Shown here: piece after piece, positions 9,409 to 18,414 of the stretch
How the letters are laid out: the number at the start of each line of letters is the position of its first letter
Position numbering within the stretch: the stretch's first letter is position 1
Assembly: GCF_009739515.1 (NCBI RefSeq)
Contig: NZ_CP046535.1
Location: forward strand, 558,001-622,000
Length of the DNA: 64,000 nt
Reading direction: 5' to 3'
Source: Sphingomonas profundi
GTDB taxonomy: Bacteria; Pseudomonadota; Alphaproteobacteria; Sphingomonadales; Sphingomonadaceae
Notes under the pieces: generated by a model
The model's input: only the letters and a program-made list of their open reading frames with translations
Told to the model about the DNA's origin: nothing
Database searches by the model: none
Program-made: the position numbers and the translations under genes

Positions 9409-11079
9409 ATGGGTGACGCGCCCGAGGCCGGGCTGCTCGGGCGGGAGCCGGGGGAGCGCAACTATCTCACCGCCGGCACCACGGTGCGATCGTGGCTGCT
9501 GACCACCGACCACAAGCGCATCGCCCTGCTCTATGCCGCCGGCATCACCTTCTTCTTCTTCCTGGGCGGGGCCGCGGCGACGCTGATGCGGGCCGAACTG
9601 GTGACGCCGGCCGGAGATCTGCTGACGGCGGACGAGTATAACCGCACCTTCACGCTCCACGGCGTCATCATGGTGTGGTTCTTCCTGGTCCCATCAATCC
9701 CGACGACGCTCGGCAACTTCCTGCTGCCGCTGATGATCGGCGCGAACGAGGTCGCCTATCCCAAGCTCAACCTGTTCAGCTGGTATCTGTGGCTGGCGGG
9801 CGGCCTGCTGACCCTGTTTGCGCTGCTGGCCGGCGGCGTGGATACCGGATGGACCTTCTACACGCCCTTCTCCACGCTCTATTCGAACAGCCACGTGCTG
9901 CTGGCGGCGGCGGGCGTGTTCGTCGCCGGCTTCTCGTCGATCGCGACGGGGATCAACTTCATCGCCACGCTGCACCTGCTGCGCGCCCGCGGCATGACGT
10001 GGATGCGCCTGCCGCTGTTCGCCTGGGCGATGTATGCGACGAGCCTGGTGATGGTGCTGGCCACGCCGGTGCTGGCGATGGCCCTGCTGCTGCTGTTCGC
10101 CGAGCGCGCGTTCGGCCTGCCCATCTTCGATCCGCGCGCCGGCGGCGATCCGGTGCTGTTCCAGCACCTGTTCTGGTTCTACAGCCACCCGGCCGTCTAC
10201 ATCATGATCCTGCCGGCGATGGGCGTGGTGAGCGAGGTGATCGCGTGCGAGGCGCGGCGGCGCGTCTTCGGCTACGAATTCATGGTCTACGCCATGCTGA
10301 TGATCGCGATCATCGGCTTCATGGTGTGGGGCCACCACATGTTCATCAGCGGCCAGTCGCCGTTCGCCAGCCTCGTCTTCTCGGCGCTGTCGTTCGTGAT
10401 CGCGGTGCCCAGCGCGATCAAGGTGTTCAACTGGACGGGCACGCTCTACCGCGGCCAGATCCGCTTCTCCACGCCGATGCTGTACGCGCTCGGCTTCGTC
10501 GGGCTGTTCACCCTGGGCGGGCTGACCGGCCTGTTCCTCGCCAGCCTGCCGTTGGACGTGCACCTGACCGACACCTATTTCGTGACGGCGCACTTCCACT
10601 ACATCATGGTCGGCGGGTCGGTGTCCGCCTTCTTCGCCGGGCTGCATTTCTGGTGGCCCAAGATCACCGGCCGGCTCTATTCGGAGACGCTGGGCCGGTT
10701 CGCCGCGGTGAGCATGTTCTTCGGCTTCAACTTCACCTTCTTCCCGCAGTTCGTGCTCGGCTATCTCGGCATGCCGCGGCGCTACCACGAATATCCGCCC
10801 GAGTTTCAGGCGTGGCACGTGATGAGCTCCACCGGCGCCGTGGTGCTGGCCTTCGCCTATCTGTGGCCGCTCTGCTATCTCGGCTGGAGCCTGGTGAAGG
10901 GGGAGCGCGCCAGCGACAATCCCCACGACGCGACCGGGCTGGAATGGCAGACCCGGTCGCCGCCGCCGACCGACAATTTCGCCGAGCCGCCGATCGTGAC
11001 CGGGCCGCCCTACCGCTATCACGAGGAAGGCTATGCGCCGCACGCGCCGGCCGCCGCCGACGAGCCGCAGCGGCCGTGA
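9409..11079 (+). CDS. coxA: Cytochrome c oxidase subunit I, A2-type haem-copper oxidase
   Basis: A 556-residue subunit I with about twelve or more membrane helices. The haem and CuB histidines are visible in [28 protein letters not shown] and HFHYIMVGG. The CuB helix reads YSHPAVY rather than the GHPEVY of mitochondrial-type enzymes. The YSHP form is the hallmark of A2-class oxidases such as Rhodothermus caa3, where the D-channel glutamate is replaced by a Tyr-Ser pair. The C-terminal tail (about 500-556) is hydrophilic. The gene starts at the ATG at 9409 and overlaps coxC. It reduces oxygen to water and pumps protons. Confidence 0.96.
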   Translation: MGDAPEAGLLGREPGERNYLTAGTTVRSWLLTTDHKRIALLYAAGITFFFFLGGAAATLMRAELVTPAGDLLTADEYNRTFTLHGVIMVWFFLVPSIPTTLGNFLLPLMIGANEVAYPKLNLFSWYLWLAGGLLTLFALLAGGVDTGWTFYTPFSTLYSNSHVLLAAAGVFVAGFSSIATGINFIATLHLLRARGMTWMRLPLFAWAMYATSLVMVLATPVLAMALLLLFAERAFGLPIFDPRAGGDPVLFQHLFWFYSHPAVYIMILPAMGVVSEVIACEARRRVFGYEFMVYAMLMIAIIGFMVWGHHMFISGQSPFASLVFSALSFVIAVPSAIKVFNWTGTLYRGQIRFSTPMLYALGFVGLFTLGGLTGLFLASLPLDVHLTDTYFVTAHFHYIMVGGSVSAFFAGLHFWWPKITGRLYSETLGRFAAVSMFFGFNFTFFPQFVLGYLGMPRRYHEYPPEFQAWHVMSSTGAVVLAFAYLWPLCYLGWSLVKGERASDNPHDATGLEWQTRSPPPTDNFAEPPIVTGPPYRYHEEGYAPHAPAAADEPQRP

Positions 11080-11696
11080 GCGATACCGCGCTCAACGCGC
11101 CGTGGGCCACGGCCGATCGCCAGCGCGTGGCGACGCAGTTCGGCATGTGGGCGTTCCTCGCCACCGAGACATTGTTCTTCGGCGCGATCTTCCTGTTCTA
11201 CGCGGTGGCGCGCTGGAGCCACCCGGCCGGCTTTCTCGCCGGCGCGCGCGAAGCGGACGCGTGGTTCGGCAGCGCCAACACGATCGTGCTGCTGACGAGC
11301 AGCCTGACGATGGCCATCGCCGAGCGCGGCGTGCGCGCCGGCCTGGTGGCGCTGGCGCGCGCGATGTACGCGCTGACGATCGCGCTCGGCCTCTGCTTCC
11401 TGACCATCAAGGGCTTCGAATATGCGAAGGACATATCCGAGCATCTGATCCCCGGCCGCCGTTTTCCGCTGGCCGAGACGGGGGCGAGCGCCTTCTGGGC
11501 GTTCTACTGGACCGTCACCGTGGTCCACGCGATCCACCTGACGATCGGCCTCGGCATCGTCGCGCGGATGCTGCTGATCCCGCGCGACCGGCTCGCCGCG
11601 CGATGGACCACGGCCGAGGGCACCGCGCTCTACTGGCATCTCGTGGATGTCGTGTGGGTGTTCCTCTACCCCCTGCTGTACCTGGCCGGGCGATGA
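11076..11696 (+). CDS. coxC: Cytochrome c oxidase subunit III
   Basis: A 206-residue membrane protein with five predicted helices. It has the family text [18 protein letters not shown] near residues 21-38, FTIKGFEY-like [11 protein letters not shown], and a final [16 protein letters not shown] helix with the conserved His-Trp region. Subunit III stabilises the oxidase and its proton pump. The start is a GTG that overlaps the coxA stop in a GTGA, and the stop overlaps the next ATG, so the cox genes are likely to be translationally coupled. Length is typical for the five-helix bacterial form. Confidence 0.94.
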   Translation: MSDTALNAPWATADRQRVATQFGMWAFLATETLFFGAIFLFYAVARWSHPAGFLAGAREADAWFGSANTIVLLTSSLTMAIAERGVRAGLVALARAMYALTIALGLCFLTIKGFEYAKDISEHLIPGRRFPLAETGASAFWAFYWTVTVVHAIHLTIGLGIVARMLLIPRDRLAARWTTAEGTALYWHLVDVVWVFLYPLLYLAGR

Positions 11697-11974
11697 CGCG
11701 GGACGAGCGCAACCATGTGCTGATCGCGCCGCTGAAGATCTATGCGGGGCTGATGGCGCTGCTGGCGCTGACCATCGCCTACGCCTTCGTGCCCGGCCTG
11801 CCGTTCAAGACCGAGGCGGGGCTGGCGATCGCGCTGGCCAAGGCGCTGCTGATCGCGATCCTCTTCATGCAGCTGAAGGGGGCGACCGGCATCGTCCGCA
11901 TCGCCGCGATCGCCGGCGTCGCGTGGGCGAGCTTCCTGTTCATCCTGACCTTCGCCGACCTGCTGACGCGGTGA
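11693..11974 (+). CDS. Cytochrome c oxidase subunit IV-type small membrane protein
   Basis: A 93-residue protein with three hydrophobic helices (about 16-33, 40-60 and 67-88). The pattern AKALLIAILFMQLKGATG in the middle helix resembles the K.ll.vl.fM.lk text of the prokaryotic cytochrome c oxidase subunit IV (CoxD/CtaF) family. It overlaps coxC by four bases and is the last gene of the operon. Haem A synthesis and copper-loading genes (ctaA, ctaB, ctaG) do not follow, so these must be elsewhere in the genome. Confidence 0.85.
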   Translation: MTRDERNHVLIAPLKIYAGLMALLALTIAYAFVPGLPFKTEAGLAIALAKALLIAILFMQLKGATGIVRIAAIAGVAWASFLFILTFADLLTR

Positions 11975-12050
11975 GGCGGCCGGCGGCGAGTGCCGCCTCG
12001 GCCGAAACCTGCTATCGTCCGGCCAAGATGCTGGACGTAAGGGGAAATTC

Positions 12051-12074
12051 ATGACGGGCGCACCATGTCGCTGA
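12051..12074 (+). other. Seven-codon leader ORF overlapping the symporter start
   Basis: The only strong ribosome-binding sequence upstream of the symporter gene, GTAAGGGGAA, is spaced for an ATG at 12051. That ATG reads only seven codons (MTGAPCR) before a TGA at 12072-12074, and the ORF overlaps the symporter ATG at 12065 in another frame. Ribosomes that finish the mini-ORF could restart on the symporter ATG. A mere coincidence, or a frameshift that displaced the true start, cannot be excluded. Confidence 0.35.
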
Positions 12075-13309
12075 CCCGGCGGATCGTGATCGCGCTGGCG
12101 CTCGGCCTCGTGTGCGGCCTGCTGCTGGCGCGGTTCGGCGGCGGCGCGCGGCAGACGCTGCTTGCGATGCTGGAGACGATCGGCAGCGCGTGGGTCGGCG
12201 GCCTCAGGATCACGATCGTGCCGCTGGTGTTCGCGCTGATCGTCACCGGCATCGCGTCCGCCGCCACGTCGGCGCGGGCGGGCGGGGTGGCCGGGCGGGC
12301 GCTGCTGTTCATCGCCATCGGGCTCACCGCATCGGCGCTGGTGGCCGGGGTGGTCGTGCAGGGGGCGCTCGCGGTGTGGCCGGTGCCAGAGGGCGCGATC
12401 GGCGCGCTGGGCGGATCGGCCGCCACGGTGCCGCCGGAGGCGACGGCGATCACCGGCCAGTGGCTGCTGGGCTTCATCCCGACCAACCCGATCAAGTCCG
12501 CCGCCGAGGGCGAGATGGTGCCGCTGGTGATGTTCGCCCTGCTGTTCGGCTTTGCCGCCACGCGGATCGCGCCCGAACGATCGGCCGGGCTGATCGGCTG
12601 GTTCGAGGCGGTGGTGGATACGCTGATGGTGATCGTGCAGTGGGTGCTGCTGCTGGCGCCGATCGGCGTGTTCGCGCTGGCCGCCGTGGCGGGCGCGCGC
12701 GCCGGCCTGTCGGCGGTGGGCACGCTGGCGCAATATGTCGCGGTGGTGGTGGCGGCATGCGTGGCGGTGACGGTGCTGGTCTACCCGGTAGTGCTGCTGT
12801 TCGGGCGCATCGGCCCGCGCCGCTTCGCCCGCGCCGTCGCCCCGGCGCAGGCGATCGCGTTCAGCACGCAATCCTCGATCGCATCGCTGCCGGCGATGAT
12901 CGAGGCGGCGGGCGGCCCCTTGGGCGTGCCGGCGCCGGTGCGCAGCCTGGTGCTGCCGATGGCGGTATCGATCTTCCGCGTGACGAGCGCCGCCGCCAAC
13001 TTCGCCGTGGCGCTCTACTGCGCGGCGCTGCACGGCATCGCGATCGGCCCGGGTCTGTTCGCGATCGGCGTGGTGGTGGCGACGGTGGTGAGCCTCGCCG
13101 CCGTGGGCCTGCCGAGCCAGGTCTCGTTCTTCACGGCGATCGGCCCGGTCTGTCTGGCGATGGGCGTGCCGGTGGACCTGCTGCCGCTGCTGCTGGCGGT
13201 AGAGACCATCCCCGACATCTTCCGCACCGTGGGCAACGTGACGGCCGACATCGCCCTGACCCGCATCGTCGCGACCCGGGCGGGGACAGAGGGCGATCCC
13301 GCGGCCTGA
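12065..13309 (+). CDS. Dicarboxylate/amino acid:cation symporter (DAACS family), divergent member
   Basis: A 414-residue membrane protein of the GltP/DctA fold with about eight long helices and two hairpins. Family features are WVGGLRITIVPLVFALIVTGI near the start of helix 3, the HP1 serine-rich loop as FSTQSSIASLPAM (about 259-271), and FLPNP-like FIPTNP at about 138. The canonical NMDGT helix-7 motif is replaced by FRVTSAAANFAV, so substrate specificity may differ from the usual C4-dicarboxylate or glutamate carriers. The ATG at 12065 lacks its own good ribosome-binding sequence. Its stop is 12 bases from the stop of the convergent efflux operon. Confidence 0.85.
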   Translation: MSLTRRIVIALALGLVCGLLLARFGGGARQTLLAMLETIGSAWVGGLRITIVPLVFALIVTGIASAATSARAGGVAGRALLFIAIGLTASALVAGVVVQGALAVWPVPEGAIGALGGSAATVPPEATAITGQWLLGFIPTNPIKSAAEGEMVPLVMFALLFGFAATRIAPERSAGLIGWFEAVVDTLMVIVQWVLLLAPIGVFALAAVAGARAGLSAVGTLAQYVAVVVAACVAVTVLVYPVVLLFGRIGPRRFARAVAPAQAIAFSTQSSIASLPAMIEAAGGPLGVPAPVRSLVLPMAVSIFRVTSAAANFAVALYCAALHGIAIGPGLFAIGVVVATVVSLAAVGLPSQVSFFTAIGPVCLAMGVPVDLLPLLLAVETIPDIFRTVGNVTADIALTRIVATRAGTEGDPAA

Positions 13310-13321
13310 GCCGGGCGCGCG

Positions 13322-14806
13322 CTACTCGCGCGGCGGCGTCGCCGGCGGCGTCGTCCAGCCCAGGCCGAGCGCCTTGTGGATCGCGATATAATCGCTCGTC
13401 AGCCCGGCCTCGGCGTTGACGAGCCTCTGGGTGGCGACGATCTGCTGGCGGCGTGCGCCGAGAACGTCGATCAGCGTGGCCGTGCCCGCCTGGTATCGCT
13501 GATCGTTGAAGGCCACCGCCTCGTCGGACGATGCCTTCGCGCGCGCCAGGGTCGCCACCGCGACGCGGCCGTAGCGGAAGCGGGAGAGCGAATCCTCGGC
13601 ATCGCGCAGCGCCGCCAGCACGGTGGCGCGATACTGCCCCTCCGCCTCGTCGCGCACGCCCTCCGCCTGGCGCACACGCGCCTTGTTCCGGCCGAAGTCG
13701 AGGAAGCTCCAGCTGAGCTGCGGCGCGCCGACCGCGACGAAATCGTCGAGCTTCGTCAGATCGGACAGCGACGTGCCGCCGACGCCGACGATCCCCATGA
13801 AGCTGAGCCGCGGGAAGCGGGCCGCCTCCGCCACGCCGATGCGCGCCGTCTGGCTCGCCAGCCTGCGCTCCGCCGCGCGAATGTCCGGGCGCTGGCGCAG
13901 CATGGCGGCGGGATCCGGGATCGCCAGCGCCGCCGGCGGCAGCGGCAGCGGGGCGGGGGGCGTCAGCAGCGCGTCCAGCGCGCCCGGCTCCTCGCCGGTC
14001 AGCGTGGCGAGCTGATCCAGGCAGGCGTCCAGCTCGGCATTCAGCGGCGCGAGATCGGCGCGGCCCTGATCCACCTCGCCCTGCAGGCGGCGGACGTCCA
14101 GGCGCGATGCGGTGCCCTGCGCCTCGCGCTGGCGGGTGAGGGCGAGCGCCTGCTCCTGCATCGCCACCGCCTGGTTGCCGAGCGCGATGCGCCGCTGCCG
14201 ATCGCGCAGGTTCACATAGGCGGTCGCCACCTCGGCCGAGAGGCTGACCTGCGCATCGGCGACGTTCGCCTCGGCTGCGTCCAAGGTGGCGCGCGCCGCC
14301 TCCACCGTGCGCTTGTGACCGCCGAACAGGTCGATCTCCCAGCTGGCGTCGAAGCCGAGATTGTAGAGGTTCAGGTCGTCGCTGCCGCCGCCGCCCGCTT
14401 CGTCGTCGCCCGATCGGTCCAGATCGACGCCGGGCAGGTGGGCGTGGGCGTAGAGGGCGGTGGCATCCAGCTTGGGCGCGCCGTTCGCCCGTTCCAGCCG
14501 CAGGGCGGCGCGCGCCTGGCGCAGCCGCGCCTGCACCACCGCCACGTTCGGGCTGCCGGCAAGCGCACGGGAGACGAGCGTATCGAGCACGGGATCGGCG
14601 AGCGTGCGCCACCAGGCCGCGCCGGCGGGCGCGGGCGCGGGCGCGATCGCCAGATCGCCCGCGCGCACGAAGGCGCCGGCCACCGCCGCCTTGGGCGCCG
14701 CGACCGGCGGCCCTTCATAGTCGCGCCCCGCCGTACAGCCGGCGAGTGCGAGCGCCGCCAGCGCGCAGCCGGCCAGAGGAAGCGGGATCGGGCGGTGGGG
14801 GCGCAT
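13322..14806 (-). CDS. Outer-membrane efflux lipoprotein, NodT/OprM family
   Basis: A 494-residue outer-membrane factor. The first 24 residues form a lipoprotein signal with the lipobox ALAGC. It contains the two repeated coiled-coil halves of TolC-like channels, with the characteristic ASWEIDLFGGHKRTVEAA (about 158-175), RLQGEVDQGRADL, RPDIRAAERRLASQTARIGVAEAARFPRLS and SWSFLDFGRNKARVRQAE motifs. It would complete the EmrAB pump as a channel across the outer membrane. The start at 14806 is 8 bases downstream of the emrB stop, so the three genes form one minus-strand operon. Confidence 0.92.
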   Translation of the reverse strand: MRPHRPIPLPLAGCALAALALAGCTAGRDYEGPPVAAPKAAVAGAFVRAGDLAIAPAPAPAGAAWWRTLADPVLDTLVSRALAGSPNVAVVQARLRQARAALRLERANGAPKLDATALYAHAHLPGVDLDRSGDDEAGGGGSDDLNLYNLGFDASWEIDLFGGHKRTVEAARATLDAAEANVADAQVSLSAEVATAYVNLRDRQRRIALGNQAVAMQEQALALTRQREAQGTASRLDVRRLQGEVDQGRADLAPLNAELDACLDQLATLTGEEPGALDALLTPPAPLPLPPAALAIPDPAAMLRQRPDIRAAERRLASQTARIGVAEAARFPRLSFMGIVGVGGTSLSDLTKLDDFVAVGAPQLSWSFLDFGRNKARVRQAEGVRDEAEGQYRATVLAALRDAEDSLSRFRYGRVAVATLARAKASSDEAVAFNDQRYQAGTATLIDVLGARRQQIVATQRLVNAEAGLTSDYIAIHKALGLGWTTPPATPPRE

Positions 14807-14814
14807 GACGTTCC

Positions 14815-16404
14815 CTAATGCGACGCGACGGGCTTCGCGCCCCTGGGCAGCGGGCGCAGGAAGAGGATCAGCGGCATCACCGCGACGATGCCGACGGAGA
14901 GGATCCAGAACAGGTCGATATAGGTCATCGTCAGCGCCTGAACCTGGATCGTGTTGCCGAGCGAGCGATAGGCCGCCGCCTGCCCGCCCAGCATCTGCGC
15001 CTGCCCCGCCATATAGGCCTGCACGTCCACCCCGTTGGCGGAAAGGCTCTCCTCGATGCGGCGGCTGTGCAGCCACACGCGTTGATCCTGGATCACGGCG
15101 ATGCCGGCCAGCGCGAGGGATCCGCCCAGGTTGCGCGCCGCATTGTAGAGGCCCGCCGCGTCGCCGGCGAGTTCGGGCGGCACCGATCGGATCGCCGCCT
15201 GGTTCAGGAACATCATCACGAAGATCGTGCCGACGCCGCGCAGCAGCTGCGAATCGACGAACGCCTCGCCGGTGGACAGCGAGGTGAGGCCGGTTTCGAG
15301 GAAGGCGCTGATCGCCAGGATCACCAGGCCGAAGGCGACGGCGGCGCGGATATCGACGAAGCGGATCAGGAAGGGCGTGAACGGCATCAGCAGCAGCGAC
15401 GGCACGCCCGCCAGCAGCACGATCTCGCCCGCCTGAAGCGAGTTGTAGCCGGCGATGCCGGACAGGAATTGCGGGATCGTATAGGACGTGCCGTAGATCA
15501 CCATGCCCACGACAGTCACCATTACGACGACGCTGCCGAACTGGCGATCGCGCAGCAGGGCCAGCCGGATCACCGGCTTCCGCGCCGTCAGCTGGCCGAT
15601 CGCCAGCAGCACGAAGCCCACGGCCGAGATCACCGAAAGCAGGCCGATCGTGGGCGAGGAGAACCACTGCTCGCGCTCCCCCTCCTCCAGCACCACGGTG
15701 AGGCCGCCCAGACCGAAGGCCAGGCCGGCGATCCCCAGCCAGTCCGCCTGCCGAAGCTGGTCGAGGCGGGAGCGTTGGTGCGGCAGCGCCACCAGCAGCA
15801 GCGTGATGAGGGTGGCGCCCACCGGCAGGTTGATGAAGAAGGCGTAGTGCCAGCTGACATTCTCCGTCAGCCAGCCGCCGATCACCGGGCCGATCACCGG
15901 CCCCAGGATCACCGTGCAGCCGAACAGGGCGTTGCCGATCGGCTGCTGGTCTCGCGGCAGGCGGGTGGCGATGATCGTCATCGCCGTGGGGATCAAAGCA
16001 CCGCCGGTGAAGCCCTGGCCCACGCGGCCGACGATCATCATCGGCAAGGTGGTGGAGATGCCGCAGACCATGGAGAAAATGGTGAACAGGGTCGCCGCGA
16101 TCAGCAGCAGCGTGCGCAAGCCGAGCAGCCGCTCCAGCCAGCCCGAGAGCGGGATGACGACGATCTCGGCCACCAGATAGGCCGTCGCAATCCATGTGCC
16201 CTCGGTGCCGCTCGCGCCGATCTCCCCCTGGATCGTCGGCAGGGAGGAGTTGACGATCGAGATGTCCAGCGTCGCCATGAACGCGCCGAGCGTGCCGGCG
16301 GCGACGGCGAGCCAGGCGGCGGCGTCCGCGCGCGCGATCGCCGGCGCCGGGCGCACGGCCGCGGCGTCCGCCTCGCCGGTGCTGGATGCGCGCGTGCTCA
16401 CCAT
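14815..16404 (-). CDS. emrB: MFS multidrug efflux transporter, DHA2/EmrB family
   Basis: A 529-residue transporter with 14 predicted helices. Motifs typical of the drug:proton antiporter-2 group are LDISIVNSSLPTIQGEI after helix 1, GWLERLLGLR in loop 2-3, and the motif-C run GPVIGPVIGGWLTEN in helix 5, which marks exporters. It would move hydrophobic toxic compounds together with the EmrA adaptor and the NodT-like channel. The reading frame is open further upstream, but the ATG at 16404 falls just after the emrA stop and directly precedes the family-conserved region. Spacing of about 43 bases supports co-transcription. Confidence 0.92.
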   Translation of the reverse strand: MVSTRASSTGEADAAAVRPAPAIARADAAAWLAVAAGTLGAFMATLDISIVNSSLPTIQGEIGASGTEGTWIATAYLVAEIVVIPLSGWLERLLGLRTLLLIAATLFTIFSMVCGISTTLPMMIVGRVGQGFTGGALIPTAMTIIATRLPRDQQPIGNALFGCTVILGPVIGPVIGGWLTENVSWHYAFFINLPVGATLITLLLVALPHQRSRLDQLRQADWLGIAGLAFGLGGLTVVLEEGEREQWFSSPTIGLLSVISAVGFVLLAIGQLTARKPVIRLALLRDRQFGSVVVMVTVVGMVIYGTSYTIPQFLSGIAGYNSLQAGEIVLLAGVPSLLLMPFTPFLIRFVDIRAAVAFGLVILAISAFLETGLTSLSTGEAFVDSQLLRGVGTIFVMMFLNQAAIRSVPPELAGDAAGLYNAARNLGGSLALAGIAVIQDQRVWLHSRRIEESLSANGVDVQAYMAGQAQMLGGQAAAYRSLGNTIQVQALTMTYIDLFWILSVGIVAVMPLILFLRPLPRGAKPVASH

Positions 16405-16447
16405 GGTCGGGCTGGCCACACGCCGCGCGATCGTGCCGGCGTGGCGC

Positions 16448-17626
16448 TCACTGGCCGCCCGCCCGGCGCGCGCGCTCCTGCTCGAGGATGCGGCGGGCAT
16501 CGCCCTTGGCGCCGATCGTGTCGACCTCCACCGTCACGGAAAGGCCGGGCACCAGGATCCGGCGCGCGTCAGGCCCGGCATCTATGGCGATCCGCACCGG
16601 CACGCGCTGCACGATCTTGGTGAAATTGCCCGTCGCATTCTGTGGCGGCAGCAGCGAGAACTGCCCGCCCGTGCCGGGCGACACGCTCTCCACATGGCCG
16701 CGCAGGTTCACGCCGTCCAGCGCATCGACGTGGATCGTGGCGGGCTGGCCCGGCCGCATCAGGCCGATCTGGGTCTCCTTGAAATTGGCCTGCACGTAGA
16801 TGGAGGCGAGCGGCACGATCGACATCATCCGCGTGCCCGCCTGCACGAACTGGCCCACCTGAACGCTCTTGTTGCCCACCCGGCCGTTCACGCTCGACCG
16901 GACGGTGGTGGCGCCGAGATCGACGTCGGCCGCCGCCAGCTGCGCGCCAGAGGCCTCGCCCTGCGCCTCCGCCTGCCGCACCTGCGCCTTCAGCGAGCCG
17001 ATGCGGCTGAGGGCGCTGGCGAGGGCCGCGCGCTGGGCGATCACGGCGTTGGCCGCCTGCGTCGCGCGGTTGCGGAGATCGTTCAGCCGCTCCCGCGTCT
17101 CGGCACCGCTCGCGGCGAGCGGCGTGTAACGCGCGACCTCGCCCGCGGCGAAGCGCGCGTCGCTCCGCGCCGAGGCGAGCTGCGCGCGCGCCTGCGCCAC
17201 GGCCGCCTCCTGCTCCCGGATGCCGGCGCGGACATTGTCGGCATTCGCGCGGGCGACATCCACCTGCGCGCGATATTGCGAGGTCTGCGCCCGATAGTCG
17301 CGCGGATCGATGCGCAGCAGCGGCTGCCCGATCTTCACATCCTGGTTGTCGATCACGAACAGCCGCTCGACATAGCCGGCGACCCGCGGCGAGACCGTGA
17401 CCGCATCGGCCTGGATATAGGCGTCGTTCGTACCCTCGACATATTTGCCGTGCGTCTCGTACCGGACCAGCCAGAGGATCAGGAGGACGATCGCGACAGC
17501 CGCGATCGCGCCCAGCACCAGCCGGACGGCCGGGCGGCGGAACGGAGACCGGCGGACGGCGACGTCGCCTTGCGGGCGGTCCACCAACTCCTGATCGTCC
17601 ACGCGGCCTTCCGCCATATGCATCAT
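16448..17626 (-). CDS. emrA: EmrA-type membrane-fusion protein (HlyD family)
   Basis: A 392-residue periplasmic adaptor with one N-terminal helix (about 34-54). The biotinyl-lipoyl half motif follows as GTNDAYIQADAVTVSPRVAGYVERLFV. A long coiled-coil hairpin spans about residues 110-230, and the second lipoyl half carries LGATTVRSSVNGRVGNKSVQVGQFV. C-terminal beta-barrel text includes YVQANFKETQIGLMRPGQPATI. It bridges EmrB to the outer-membrane channel. Two in-frame ATGs (17626 and 17617) are possible starts; neither has a strong ribosome-binding site. It is divergent from the MarR gene across about 94 bases. Confidence 0.93.
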   Translation of the reverse strand: MMHMAEGRVDDQELVDRPQGDVAVRRSPFRRPAVRLVLGAIAAVAIVLLILWLVRYETHGKYVEGTNDAYIQADAVTVSPRVAGYVERLFVIDNQDVKIGQPLLRIDPRDYRAQTSQYRAQVDVARANADNVRAGIREQEAAVAQARAQLASARSDARFAAGEVARYTPLAASGAETRERLNDLRNRATQAANAVIAQRAALASALSRIGSLKAQVRQAEAQGEASGAQLAAADVDLGATTVRSSVNGRVGNKSVQVGQFVQAGTRMMSIVPLASIYVQANFKETQIGLMRPGQPATIHVDALDGVNLRGHVESVSPGTGGQFSLLPPQNATGNFTKIVQRVPVRIAIDAGPDARRILVPGLSVTVEVDTIGAKGDARRILEQERARRAGGQ

Positions 17627-17720
17627 CCCGAAAGGCCCGCGCGGGCGATCCCGATCCGCCTTGCGCCGCGAGGCGGCATGCGGCAAGCCTATAAGATATG
17701 GTCCATCACGAAATCCGCTG

Positions 17721-18191
17721 ATGATCGAGGATGTCGCAGCCGACCTGCGTGACCTGTATGTCGGGTCGCAGCGCGCGCTCAACCGGATCATGCGGATGCA
17801 TGGCGCCTCGTACGCGCGGACCAAGCTGCTGATGTTCGTGGATCAGGCGGAGTGGGTGCGCGGGATCGACGTGGCGGAGACGTTCGGGGTGGCGCCGCGC
17901 ACGGTGACGGAGGCGATCGACGGGCTGGAGCGGGACGGGCTGGTGCGCCGCGACCCGGACCCGGTCGACCGGCGCACGAAACGGATCTCGATCACGCCGG
18001 CCGGGCGACTCGTGATCCGCAATTCGGAGCCGGCGCGGCAGGCGTTCGTCACCGAGGTGTTCGGGATACTCGATCCTGCCGAGATGGCGCTGCTGCGCCA
18101 GGTGCTGGACAAGCTGCGCGCGCGCGTGCGCGAGGTCGACCGGCGCTCCGCCGCTCAGCCCGGCGTCGCGGAGGACGATTCAGCCGAGTAG
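17721..18191 (+). CDS. MarR-family transcriptional regulator of the efflux operon
   Basis: A 156-residue winged-helix regulator. The recognition-helix region is GIDVAETFGVAPRTVTEAIDGLERDGLVRR, followed by a wing with DPDPVDRRTKRISITPAG, the classic MarR layout; the flanking helices form the dimer interface. It is transcribed away from emrA with a 94-base shared control region, so it probably represses emrA-emrB-nodT and itself, with release by a pump substrate (inferred from arrangement). The ATG at 17721 gives the right family length. The gene overlaps a small minus-strand ORF at its 3' end. Confidence 0.9.
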   Translation: MIEDVAADLRDLYVGSQRALNRIMRMHGASYARTKLLMFVDQAEWVRGIDVAETFGVAPRTVTEAIDGLERDGLVRRDPDPVDRRTKRISITPAGRLVIRNSEPARQAFVTEVFGILDPAEMALLRQVLDKLRARVREVDRRSAAQPGVAEDDSAE

Positions 18192-18287
18192 GACGTAGAC
18201 CGTGGCCGCGATCGACGAGGTGATCGCACTGGCTAGGCACAGCAGCCCGAAGCTGCAGCGACACAGGGCCGGCTCAATCCGTTCCAT
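18180..18287 (-). CDS. Putative 35-residue single-helix membrane peptide
   Basis: On the minus strand an ATG at 18287 opens a 35-codon ORF ending at TGA 18180-18182, overlapping the 3' end of the MarR gene by 12 bases. The product, starting MERIEPALCRC, is almost entirely one hydrophobic helix (GLLCLASAITSSIAATVYVLLG) with two or three cysteines near its N-side. A GGGAAGGG ribosome-binding sequence lies a few bases upstream. Small one-helix proteins are common in bacteria but are rarely annotated. The call depends only on the helix and the binding site. Confidence 0.4.
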   Translation of the reverse strand: MERIEPALCRCSFGLLCLASAITSSIAATVYVLLG

Positions 18288-18317
18288 CAGACCCTTCCCG
18301 TTCCCGTCGCTCTGTGG

Positions 18318-18345
18318 CGGCGTGAGGGCAGGTTACGCCGTTTTT
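18318..18345 (+). terminator. Putative Rho-independent terminator after the MarR gene
   Basis: A perfect six-base stem CGGCGT/ACGCCG with an 11-base loop is followed directly by five T residues. It sits about 130 bases beyond the MarR stop codon and just outside the small peptide gene on the other strand. The stem is short, so the assignment is moderate. Confidence 0.4.
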
Positions 18346-18414
18346 GCGGGCACGCAAGCCTCCTCGATGCGGTCGGCCTGTGCTTGCGCAACGGCGCTGT
18401 GCGGAGAGGCCGGG

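Noticed and set aside
13322-16195. Apparent 957-codon fusion of transporter and outer-membrane factor on the minus strand
   Set aside because: The first part is emrB read in the wrong frame; the true channel protein starts at 14806 with a lipoprotein signal.
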